A stretch of DNA of 64,000 nucleotides, taken from assembly GCA_046295175.1 (NCBI GenBank), contig JBKBNY010000001.1:868001-932000 (forward strand), in the 5' to 3' direction. Position 1 is the stretch's first letter, and every line of letters starts with the position of its first letter. Of the stretch, positions 35,901-43,244 are shown piece by piece. Origin of the DNA: JALOLV01 sp046295175. Lineage in GTDB: Bacteria; Bacteroidota; Bacteroidia; Cytophagales; Spirosomataceae. The position numbers and the translations under genes are program-made. The notes below the pieces were generated by a model. The model did no database searches. It was not told where the DNA came from and worked only from the letters and a program-made list of their open reading frames with translations.

Positions 35901-36121
35901 CCTGGTACACCATTGATGGCTCTTTCGAGCGGAGTAACAACGGCTTTGGCACAAACTTCGGCATTAGCTCCGGTATAACGAGCCGTAACAGTTACGGCTG
36001 GTGGAGCAATATCAGGATATTGTGTAATGGGCAGGTTTGTCATTGATAGAAGCCCGAGTAACACAATAAATATTGAAATAACCGATGAAAGAATCGGTCG
36101 TTCGATGAATATTTTTAACAT
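32963..36121 (-). CDS. RND efflux transporter, HAE1 (AcrB-like) inner-membrane pump
   Basis: A 1052-residue pump with the RND layout: helix 1 (ILSSVISIFIVLLGLLSM), two large periplasmic loops and 12 membrane helices. The proton-relay region is ALILAIGIVVDNAIVVVEAVH in helix 4. AcrB-type text includes PTGATLERTEEVLSQI, GPEQLTRYNMYVSAMINGE, and the C-terminal FRPILMTSFAFVAGLIPLMLASGAGA. It exports hydrophobic compounds using the proton motive force, coupled to the adaptor (52 bp upstream) and the outer-membrane channel downstream. Substrates are not predictable here. Confidence 0.95.
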   Translation of the reverse strand: MLKIFIERPILSSVISIFIVLLGLLSMTNLPITQYPDIAPPAVTVTARYTGANAEVCAKAVVTPLERAINGVPGMTYMTSTSGNDGTSIIQVYFQVGTDPDVAAVNVQNRVTTVLNELPEEVIKAGVTTEKEVNSMLLYINLISEDSTADEKFIYNFADINVLPELKRIDGVGFIDIMGSREYAMRVWLNPERLDSYGISADDIVKSLNEQNLEAAPGRIGESSGREAQSLQYVLRYTGKMTQKEQYQNVVVKVSTDGAIVRLKDVAEIEFGALDYGVLSKENGKPSAAILLKQRPGSNASEVIKNVKERLVFLKETTFPPGMSYTLSYDVSKFLEASIAKVLQTLIEAFILVAFVVFIFLQDWRSTVISVVAVPISLIGTFAFMSLFGFSINLLTLFALILAIGIVVDNAIVVVEAVHVKMQEEGLNAKEATIASMNEIAGAIVAITLVMSAVFVPVAFLSGPVGVFYRQFSVTMAISIVLSGITALTLTPAMCAAMLKSHHHSETHKKNWLDRFFEKFNASYDRLTQRYGRLIGIIANRRLITIGVLLAFIFGTYGVGSVLPSSFIPTEDQGTIYVNVTTPTGATLERTEEVLSQIDKAALSIKEVESSSSLSGYSMMTEGVGASFGMATINLRPWNERKATANEIIDILADKTKNIKGADIQFFPPPAVPGFGNASGFEMRLLDKTGSGNLQKTDEIATKFIEALRKRPEIKEAFTSFNPSFPQYLIHVDQDMAAKKGISVDAAMNNLQTLIGSFYATNFILYGQMYKVMVQADPKYRALPEDVMKLRIKNKSGEMVPYSVFSRIERIYGPEQLTRYNMYVSAMINGEAAKGFSSGDAIRAIQEVAKAELPRGFTYEWSGMTREEVLSGDQVIYIFLICLLFVYLLLSAQYESFLLPLPVLLSLPVGIFGSLAFLYLFGLENNIYAQVAMIMLIGLLGKNAILIVEFAVLEQKKGKSVIKAAIEGAVARFRPILMTSFAFVAGLIPLMLASGAGAIGNRTIGTASAGGMLLGTIFGIIIIPGLYVMFAGIGSKKQNKKKNVEKIAYAEA

Positions 36122-36173
36122 AGAGAATTATAATTTTAGGGATTTTGCTACTCAATCAAACACAATGTCTGAT

Positions 36174-37295
36174 TTATCGCGATGCCAATTCAGTCTTAAT
36201 CGTACCCATCTGCATAAATTGCGGATTAACCGTCATTCCATCTTTTACGTTCTGAATCCCCTCATAAATAATTCTATCATCGGGGCTTAAACCCGAATCA
36301 ACAATGTAAAAATGCTGCATTCGGTTATTGACAGTAATAGCCTTCGATTTTACTTTGTTTTTATCATCGAGTACATAAACATAGATTCGGTCTTGAATCT
36401 CGAAGGTCGCTTTCTGCGGAATCACCAAAGCATCATTGTGTTTCTTGAGCAATCGCACCTTTCCGCTGGCTCCGTGTTTCAGAATTTTCTGCGGATTAGA
36501 AAATCTCGCTCTGAAAGCGATATTACCCGTTCCTTGCTCGATTTCAGCCTCGGTAGTTTCTATTTTGCCTTTAAATGGGTGTTCTTCGCCATTTGCCAAT
36601 ATCAATGTGATGTTATTCTGAAACTGGTTATCGGTTTTCATGTTGGTCATGAAATTGAGGTATTCTTTCTCCGAAACATCAAAGTAGGCAAAGACCTCAT
36701 CGTTTTTCGAGATAGACGTAAGAAGCGTTCCGTCTTCGATTAAACTACCGATTTTATTTGGGATACGATTGACAATACCACTAAACGGAGCCTTAATCTG
36801 GCTGTAAGTAAGGTGGATTTTAGCGGCTGACTCCTCGGCACGAGCCTGCTCAACTTTGGCTGCCATAATATCTACTTTGTTTTTGGCAGCTTCAAACTCG
36901 GTATTCGACACCACGTTTTTTTCAACCAAGCGTTTGATATTGGCCATTTCGAGTTCGGCCGCCTTTAATTCGGCTTGGGTACTTTTTAGGGTGGCGGCAG
37001 CTTGGGCGAGTTGCTCTTTCAGAAGTGAATTGCTGATGCTGAAAAGCAGCTGTCCTTGAGCAACAAACTTACCCTCGTCGATATGAATGGCCTCTAAGAA
37101 GCCTTTCACTCTGGCACGAATCTCGACATTTTGAACAGCATGAATTTCTGCAACGTAGTCGGTATGAAGTGTAGTATCGACTACAATGGGCGAAGTCACC
37201 GGAAAGTTCTCAACGACTTGCTTCTGTTGGTTTGTTTCTTTGGTACAAGATGCCATCATGACGGCAGCCATCATACCGATTAGTAAGTGTTTCAT
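36174..37295 (-). CDS. RND efflux periplasmic adaptor (AcrA/MexA-like)
   Basis: A 373-residue lipoprotein (MKHLLIGMMAAVMMASC lipobox) that bridges pump and channel. It shows the adaptor order: lipoyl/barrel-sandwich half (VAEIHAVQNVEIRARVKGFLEAIHIDEGKFVAQGQLLFSIS), an alpha-hairpin (KNVVSNTEFEAAKNKVDIMAAKVEQARAEESAAKIHLTYSQIKAPFSGIV), and a membrane-proximal beta domain at the end. It is the first gene of the efflux operon. A 33-bp palindrome lies about 135 bp upstream of the start codon and may be an operator. Confidence 0.94.
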   Translation of the reverse strand: MKHLLIGMMAAVMMASCTKETNQQKQVVENFPVTSPIVVDTTLHTDYVAEIHAVQNVEIRARVKGFLEAIHIDEGKFVAQGQLLFSISNSLLKEQLAQAAATLKSTQAELKAAELEMANIKRLVEKNVVSNTEFEAAKNKVDIMAAKVEQARAEESAAKIHLTYSQIKAPFSGIVNRIPNKIGSLIEDGTLLTSISKNDEVFAYFDVSEKEYLNFMTNMKTDNQFQNNITLILANGEEHPFKGKIETTEAEIEQGTGNIAFRARFSNPQKILKHGASGKVRLLKKHNDALVIPQKATFEIQDRIYVYVLDDKNKVKSKAITVNNRMQHFYIVDSGLSPDDRIIYEGIQNVKDGMTVNPQFMQMGTIKTELASR

Positions 37296-37427
37296 ATTTA
37301 TTCTTTGGTCAGTGTAAAGCTCGGGGAATCAATGAGTTACATTGAATTTATGGTATTTCCTTTCAACTCGCAAGCGAATCTTTGAAAGTCAAATTTCTTT
37401 ATTGAAATCGTACAATGAATCATCAGA

Positions 37428-37460
37428 TTACCCCACTTTGGTACTGACCAAATTGGGTAA
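37428..37460. promoter_or_regulatory. 33-bp imperfect palindrome upstream of the efflux operon
   Basis: On the minus strand TTACCC-AA-TTTGGT, spacer CAGT, then ACCAAA-GTG-GGGTAA: two nested inverted repeats. It lies between the 107-residue gene and the efflux adaptor gene and lacks a T-run, so it looks more like an operator than a terminator. No repressor gene is next to it. Confidence 0.4.
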
Positions 37461-37504
37461 AGTGACTAATTTTTTAAAATTGATAAATTAACTGAAGGTG
37501 ATTT

Positions 37505-37828
37505 TTAGAGGTATTCGGGAGGGGGGGTACTCAGACCCAAATATATTACGTATTCTCTCGGATGCGTAAATGTATGATTGAAACTTGACTTGAAAAAACT
37601 AAATTGAAATCCGCAATGGTTATTTATTGAGCTATCGTTTACTTGCTCAAAATGCGTTTGGCTGGTATCGGTAAAGTTATTTTCTTCTGAAACTTCGAGT
37701 TCAGAATCGACGAAGGAGACTTCCTCTTTCAGTAGCAAGTCGTAAACAACTACACTGCTAAACACAAGAGGTGCTATCAGTAAAAACAAAAAGTATATTT
37801 TCTCAACAATCTTCTTTCTCACATCCAA
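37505..37828 (-). CDS. Small membrane-anchored protein with C-terminal PPPEYL, function unknown
   Basis: A 107-residue protein. One N-terminal hydrophobic segment (IYFLFLLIAPLVFSSVVVYDLLL) is followed by an acidic, then aromatic, C-terminal part ending LSTPPPEYL. Small proteins with Pro-rich ends occur near efflux operons in Bacteroidota, but I do not recognise a named family. It is on the same strand as the efflux genes, 209 bp upstream. Coding status is likely but not certain, and there is no database support. Confidence 0.5.
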   Translation of the reverse strand: MDVRKKIVEKIYFLFLLIAPLVFSSVVVYDLLLKEEVSFVDSELEVSEENNFTDTSQTHFEQVNDSSINNHCGFQFSFFKSSFNHTFTHPREYVIYLGLSTPPPEYL

Positions 37829-37990
37829 ATTTGCTTATGTATTGTACGAAAAAAATAACCTACAAAACAATATTCAACTGATAATCAATTAATTAACAAA
37901 TCGAACCTAAATAAAACCATTACTTGTTAATACTCAGATTAGCTAATTTTAGGTTCTACAAATATACTTTAAACATTATTTATGTGATAA

Positions 37991-38113
37991 TTGTTCGGTT
38001 CAAAAGGCTACGAACCCATTGATTATTTCGATGAAGTCCTTGATTGTATGGGTCAAAATCTAAGCCAAGAAAGCAAGGTATTGATGGAGTCTATTGTGAG
38101 TGATGTAGATTAA
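37991..38113 (+). pseudogene. Short ORF, possibly a gene fragment (40 codons)
   Basis: From a TTG at 37991 the frame reads MFGSKGYEPIDYFDEVLDCM and then a further 20 residues (GQNLSQES onward) to a stop at 38111-38113. It is amphipathic and acidic with balanced composition, unlike a random frame. An in-frame TAA directly precedes it, so it is either a very small gene or the C-terminal remnant of one. It overlaps the histidine-kinase stop codon by 4 bp (convergent). No terminator was seen. Confidence 0.3.
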
Positions 38114-39147
38114 ATTTGAGCTTTTTCGAGTTTAAAAGTAAACTTAGTGCCTTTGTCGATTCGGCTCGTTACACTGATTTTAGAATGATGGGCATTCAAG
38201 ATATGTTTTACGATGGCCAGCCCGAGGCCCGTACCACCCGTTTCTTTGGAACGGCTTTTGTCAACTCGATAAAAACGCTCGAAGATACGACCAAGATGCT
38301 CGGGCGGAATCCCCGGACCATCGTCTTCGATAGATATTTGAAAATGCTTTTTGTCTTCTTCTATCTCAACTATTATTTTGCCATTGTCTCTTCCGTATTT
38401 GATGGCGTTATCAATCAGATTGGTCATCACTTGGGTAATCCGCTGAGTATCGGCTTTAACCCAACAATTCTCTATTTCTTTAGGTTTGATTTTTAGTTTT
38501 GTTCCACGTTTTTCGGCTTTAGATTCGAGTTGTTCAAATATTTCTTCGGTGATGTGCTTCAAATCTACCGTTGTGAAATTCATCCGTAAATCTCCACTTT
38601 CGACCTGCGAGAGCGTTACCAAATCTCGAACCAAGGCATCGAGTCCGTCTAAGCTTTTGGCGGCTTTACCCAAAAAACGGTCTAAGATTACGGGGTCTTC
38701 TTTGGCTCCATCGAGTAGCGTATGAATAAACCCTTGTGCGGCAAAAATCGGGGTTTTGAGTTCGTGCGAAACATCGGCCAAAAACTCTCGACGAAATGCC
38801 TCCATGCGTTTCAATTCGTCAATTTCTTTTTGCTTTTTGGTAACGTACGCCGAGATTTCGTTATTGAGTTTTTTTAGTGGATTAACACTCTTGATGAGCG
38901 TGCGTTTGGATACGTGAAAGTCTTTGATTTTGAGTTTTTGGACATTCTCATAAATCTTATTTACTTCTCTAAAAACCAGAATATCAATCGTGAAGAATAT
39001 AAAAAAATAAGAACCCACAAAGCTCGAAACCCCCGCTACAAAAAGCACGGCAGCATCGGCGGTTGGTACAAAACTCAAGAAGGTTATCATGATAACCGTA
39101 ATGAGGGTAGCAATCAGAAATGCAATAAATCGGGGACTGAGAGACAT
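38110..39147 (-). CDS. PhoR-like sensor histidine kinase
   Basis: A 345-residue kinase with two N-terminal membrane helices (about 7-27 and 33-57), almost no periplasmic loop, a short linker helix, then HisKA with phospho-acceptor His128 in DVSHELKTPIFAA, N-box NLIDNAIKYG, G1-box IEDDGPGIPPEHLGRIFERFYRVD and G2-box GGTGLGLAIVKHI. With its tiny loop it probably senses membrane state or a partner protein. The response-regulator gene lies 118 bp upstream, with a TTGAAC-rich tract between. Together they resemble a PhoR/PhoB pair. Confidence 0.93.
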   Translation of the reverse strand: MSLSPRFIAFLIATLITVIMITFLSFVPTADAAVLFVAGVSSFVGSYFFIFFTIDILVFREVNKIYENVQKLKIKDFHVSKRTLIKSVNPLKKLNNEISAYVTKKQKEIDELKRMEAFRREFLADVSHELKTPIFAAQGFIHTLLDGAKEDPVILDRFLGKAAKSLDGLDALVRDLVTLSQVESGDLRMNFTTVDLKHITEEIFEQLESKAEKRGTKLKIKPKEIENCWVKADTQRITQVMTNLIDNAIKYGRDNGKIIVEIEEDKKHFQISIEDDGPGIPPEHLGRIFERFYRVDKSRSKETGGTGLGLAIVKHILNAHHSKISVTSRIDKGTKFTFKLEKAQI

Positions 39148-39153
39148 TTTGTA

Positions 39154-39245
39154 AGGTTCAATGTTCGGAATCCAAAGTTCAATATTTACTTTGCAAAATC
39201 AAAGGATACAACCTCGAACTTTCAACCTTGAACATTGAACCTTAA
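39154..39245. repeat. TTGAACNTTGAAC-rich tract
   Basis: Repeated degenerate TTCAA-GTT / CCTTGAACTTT units fill the spacer between the histidine kinase and its response regulator, for example CCTTGAACATTGAACC followed by TTGAACTTTAAAC. Similar tracts occur at about 22918-22957 and 49308-49388. Confidence 0.7.
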
Positions 39246-39265
39246 ACCTTGAACTTTAAACTCAT

Positions 39266-39955
39266 TTATTCATCTGTAAACATATATCCTACACCTTTGA
39301 GGGTCTTGATGTAGTTTTCGCCTACTTTTTCGCGTACTTTACGAATATGCACATCGACGGTACGTTCTACAACGAACACATCGGTTCCCCAAATTTTTTG
39401 GAGGAGTTCGTCACGATTGAAGACTTTGTTTGGATACTGAGCAAGGAAATACAGCAATTCAAATTCTTTTTTGGGCAATACCACCGACGTGCCGTCTGGT
39501 TTTAGCACCGAATAATTCTGGCGATTGATGCTCAAACCAGCGATTTCGAGCATGCTATCGGGTTCAGATTTCTGAGCTTCACGTCTGAAAAACGCACTGA
39601 TTCGGCTCATCAAAGCACGTGGTTTGATGGGTTTATTGATGTAATCATCGGCTCCGACTTCAAAAGCTGCGATTTCAGAATACTCTTCGGCACGAGCCGT
39701 TAAGAAGAGCATGTAGGTATTTTTGAGTTCGGGGATTGTCCGTAAGATTCTACCCGCTTCGATGCCGTCGAGATTGGGCATCATGATGTCGAGGATGATT
39801 AAATCGGGCAGAAATTCTTTGGCTACTTCGATGGCTTTACGGCCGTCGGATGCCGAAGCAACACGGTAACCTTCTTTTTCGAGATTATAACAAAGCAATT
39901 CTACGATATCGGCTTCGTCATCTACGACTAAAATACGTGGCGAGTTTTTACTCAT
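39266..39955 (-). CDS. PhoB-like response regulator
   Basis: A 229-residue OmpR/PhoB-family regulator. Receiver: acidic pair Asp12-Asp13 in VVDDEAD, phospho-acceptor Asp56 in DLIILDIMMPN, and INKPIKP with the conserved Lys. The winged-helix DNA-binding domain ends in VFVVERTVDVHIRKVREKVGENYIKTLKGVGYMF. It is the partner of the adjacent kinase. A regulator gene first, kinase gene second order is usual. A long plain AT-rich stretch with no clear -7 motif precedes it. Confidence 0.95.
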   Translation of the reverse strand: MSKNSPRILVVDDEADIVELLCYNLEKEGYRVASASDGRKAIEVAKEFLPDLIILDIMMPNLDGIEAGRILRTIPELKNTYMLFLTARAEEYSEIAAFEVGADDYINKPIKPRALMSRISAFFRREAQKSEPDSMLEIAGLSINRQNYSVLKPDGTSVVLPKKEFELLYFLAQYPNKVFNRDELLQKIWGTDVFVVERTVDVHIRKVREKVGENYIKTLKGVGYMFTDE

Positions 39956-40065
39956 AAACTCTTGGGGAGTTGTTTACACTAAATTTTCTGCAAAATTATC
40001 ATTAAAAAATCGCTAAGTGTGTTAAGCCAATGTTAAGTTTTTATCTAACGGCGGTATAAATACAA

Positions 40066-40100
40066 ATTTGCCTCATAGGATTCTACGCTATGAGGCAAAT
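40066..40100 (-). terminator. Terminator after the BNR-propeller gene
   Basis: ATTTGCCTCATAG pairs with CTATGAGGCAAAT around a 9-nt loop. On the minus strand it is followed by TTTGTATTT. It lies 10 bp after the stop codon of the 1008-residue gene. Confidence 0.75.
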
Positions 40101-40109
40101 GTCAATTTT

Positions 40110-43100
40110 TTACTTCTTTGTTTCTTCAAAGCCCATTTCTTCGTACCATTCTTCGAACTCATCGGGCGAAACGCTGCCTTGCGGTAAAGCTACTCGACGT
40201 GAACGCCTTTCTTGGGTTTTGATTTCGAGGTCTTTTTCGGCTTTTGAGCCATTTGCTTCAAAAACTACTTTGTATTTACCACCTCTGATATAAGTCTTAC
40301 CGTCTTCGGCTTTTTCGAGTTTTATCTCTTTGTCGTCCTTTTTCTTGGTATCGTTGAGGTATTTTTCGTAGTCGGTTTTGACTGATTCATCAATCGTCAA
40401 ATCATACGATGCAAAGTTCAGCCCCGACTCGGCATCATCGCTGATGGTTTTCAAAACCAACCCTTTATCGGTCTGAATCTTGATGGTTGCCTTACCCGCT
40501 GTTTTGGCGTAATATTTCAATTCGTGCTTACGTTCTTGTGGAGTTTCGTATTTGTTTACGCGTCCCCAGTTAGGGCTATAATTTGCCGAATTGACATCAT
40601 AAGCATAAACATCTTTTGCCAAAACCTCTTCGGTCAATGCTTGTAAAGGTTTGATGTCGGCAATCCAGATTGAGCGGCCGTGCGTACCCACAACGAGTTC
40701 ATTATCGCGTGGATGAATCGCTAAATCGTGTACCGCAACGGCTGGCATATCGCCATTGGCACGCATAAAAGTCTTACCTTTATTTACCGAGACATACAAG
40801 CCGTTGTCGGTTCCAACGTAGAGGATATTGGCATTTTTAGGGTCTTCTTTTACTACGTTGATGGCTTCATTTGGCAAATCCCCCGCCAGCGATGTCCAAG
40901 TAGTTCCGTAATCGTTCGACACAAACAAATACGGTTTAAAATGGTCTTCACGATAAGCATTGAGAGTCAAATAAACCGTTGATTCTGAATGATTTGAAGC
41001 ACAAATACTACTTACCCAAAGATTTTGATAATCAGCGATTTTGCTCCAAGTATATCCTCCGTCTTTTGAAATATGTACCAATCCATCATCCGAACCTGTG
41101 TAGAGCAATCCAAATCGAAGCGGAGATTCTTCAATGGTTGTCAACGTCCCGAAAGGCACATCTCCTTCTTTTTTGCCACGAGTCAAATCACCCGAAAGGG
41201 TTTTCCAATTTTCGGCTTTGTCTAAACTTCTATGAAAACGGTGCGAACCATAATACAACACGTCTTGGTTGTGGCGAGAAAGCAAAATTGGGGCTTCCCA
41301 ATTAAACCTAAACGGTTCTTCGCCCAATTCACGTGGCACTTGAATGTACTTGCGTTCGCCAGTTGCTTTATTGATTTTGAAGTAGTTACCAAACTGAAAA
41401 CCAGTATAAACCGTGTTGTTGTCTCGCCAATCTACCTGCACCATCATGCCATCGCCACCCAAAAGAAACTTTGTTGGCGAACTCGACTCAAACCATCCGC
41501 TGGCTGCGGCCGTGCTGGGTTGCTCCCAAACGCCATTATCTTGCAAGCCACCGTAAACATTGTACGGCTTGGCCATATCAACACTTACTGAATAATACTG
41601 CCCAACTGCTGGAGTATTAGCCTTAAACCAAGTTTTTCCGTCGTCGTAGGTGATGTTGATACCGCCATCGTTGCCATTGATATAATGTTTGTTATCTTTC
41701 GGATTGAACCAAAGGGCGTGGTGGTCGGAGTGTACGTTGTCGCCATCAATGCTCTTAAAAGTCTTTCCACCATCATCTGATTTAAGGACTGGTACGCCCA
41801 CAATCACAATTTTATCGGCGTTATCTGGAGCTACCCAAATTTGCCCAAAATAATAACCGTACGTAAAATAAATATTATCGAGATAATCAGTATGGGTACG
41901 TTTCCAAGTAGCTCCGCCGTCGTCGCTGCGGTAAACTTCTGTACCCACAATCTGAATATCGAACAAATCATCGTTGCCGTTGTGCGTGTACATAAAAATA
42001 TCGTTTACGGTAGTTTTGCCGCTTTTTACCATTTCTTTGAGCGACTTCGCCGTAAATCTTTCGGGGAAATTCTGCTGGTCGAGATAGCCATTGATTGTGG
42101 CATCATCCAAAGCCAAGAATTCATCTTTGGTAATGCTCTTCATTTTCTTCTTGGTCAATCCCGATTCGTCGGCAGGTTTATCTTCTTTTTTAGGTCTATT
42201 TGCTTGATTATCAATGATTGCGTAAATCGTATTCGGATTTTTAGGATAAATCGCTAAACCGATACGGCCATTACCATCTCCCTGCGGAAAACCACTGCCT
42301 TCACCCGTAATCAATTTCCAAGATTCGCCGCCGTCAGTACTTTTATAAATGCCAGATTCTTTGCCACCCTCAACAAAATTCCATGCTTTGCGTTCACGGT
42401 GCCAAGTAGCAGTATAGAGAATATTAGGATTCTGCGGGTCGATTTGGAGGTCTATCGCACCAGTTTTATCATTGATAAATAAAGTCTTTTTCCAAGTTTT
42501 GCCGCCATCGGTTGTTTTATAAACGCCACGGTCTTCGTTGAACGAATACAAATGCCCAATTGCCGAAACCCAAGCGATATTCGGGTTGGTTGGGTGCAGC
42601 ATGATACGCCCAATGTGCTGGGTATCTTCGAGACCTAAATGTTGCCAAGTTTTGCCTCCATCGGTGCTTTTATACATTCCTAAGCCTGCATAAGTCGAGC
42701 GGCTTGAGTTGTTTTCGCCAGTACCAATCCAGATTATGTTGTTTTTCCAATCAACGGCAATGTCGCCAATTGTCATGGCAGCTTCGTTGTCAAAAATTGG
42801 AGTGAATGATTGTCCGTTATTGTTGGTGTACCAAAGTCCGCCCGAAGCATACGCCACATAAAACTCCGATGGTTTATCTGGGTTTCCGTCAATATCCACA
42901 ACCCTACCGCTCATGACAGTCGGACCAATTGAACGAAATTTGAGGTTTTTAAGCAATGAAGTCTCTTGAAGTTGCTTACGTTTTTGGTAGCCTTCCATGC
43001 GTTCTGAGGCCGAAGTTGCCACAAAGGTTGGGGCTGGTTCGGCTACTGGGGCAGCAGTTTTGGCCTTTTTCTTTTGGGCAAAAGAAAATAAGGTAATAAA

Positions 43101-43136
43101 TAATAAAAAAACTAATAATTTTAGGGTTCTTTTCAT
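40110..43136 (-). CDS. Secreted BNR/VPS10-type beta-propeller protein
   Basis: A 1008-residue exported protein (signal peptide MKRTLKLLVFLLFITLFSFAQ). The body is made of Asp-box (BNR) repeats of the type S-x-D-G-G-x-T-W (YKSTDGGKTWQHL, YKTTDGGKTWKKT, YRSDDGGATWKRT, HISKDGGYTWSKI), as in sortilin/VPS10-like and xyloglucanase-like seven-bladed propellers; two propellers are likely. The last 140 residues are charged and Lys/Glu-rich with a final EFEEWYEEMGFEETKK. Annotated homologues are often called glycosyl hydrolases, but no catalytic site can be placed here. No T9SS C-terminal domain is visible. Confidence 0.88.
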   Translation of the reverse strand: MKRTLKLLVFLLFITLFSFAQKKKAKTAAPVAEPAPTFVATSASERMEGYQKRKQLQETSLLKNLKFRSIGPTVMSGRVVDIDGNPDKPSEFYVAYASGGLWYTNNNGQSFTPIFDNEAAMTIGDIAVDWKNNIIWIGTGENNSSRSTYAGLGMYKSTDGGKTWQHLGLEDTQHIGRIMLHPTNPNIAWVSAIGHLYSFNEDRGVYKTTDGGKTWKKTLFINDKTGAIDLQIDPQNPNILYTATWHRERKAWNFVEGGKESGIYKSTDGGESWKLITGEGSGFPQGDGNGRIGLAIYPKNPNTIYAIIDNQANRPKKEDKPADESGLTKKKMKSITKDEFLALDDATINGYLDQQNFPERFTAKSLKEMVKSGKTTVNDIFMYTHNGNDDLFDIQIVGTEVYRSDDGGATWKRTHTDYLDNIYFTYGYYFGQIWVAPDNADKIVIVGVPVLKSDDGGKTFKSIDGDNVHSDHHALWFNPKDNKHYINGNDGGINITYDDGKTWFKANTPAVGQYYSVSVDMAKPYNVYGGLQDNGVWEQPSTAAASGWFESSSPTKFLLGGDGMMVQVDWRDNNTVYTGFQFGNYFKINKATGERKYIQVPRELGEEPFRFNWEAPILLSRHNQDVLYYGSHRFHRSLDKAENWKTLSGDLTRGKKEGDVPFGTLTTIEESPLRFGLLYTGSDDGLVHISKDGGYTWSKIADYQNLWVSSICASNHSESTVYLTLNAYREDHFKPYLFVSNDYGTTWTSLAGDLPNEAINVVKEDPKNANILYVGTDNGLYVSVNKGKTFMRANGDMPAVAVHDLAIHPRDNELVVGTHGRSIWIADIKPLQALTEEVLAKDVYAYDVNSANYSPNWGRVNKYETPQERKHELKYYAKTAGKATIKIQTDKGLVLKTISDDAESGLNFASYDLTIDESVKTDYEKYLNDTKKKDDKEIKLEKAEDGKTYIRGGKYKVVFEANGSKAEKDLEIKTQERRSRRVALPQGSVSPDEFEEWYEEMGFEETKK

Positions 43137-43244
43137 AGTTTGCTGAATTAGAGATAAATTTGTTCGTAAAATTATTAATAAACACCTAACAAAACTTCAT
43201 ATTGTATTAAATATTACTTTCTGCTGAACTACAAAATAATTTAC

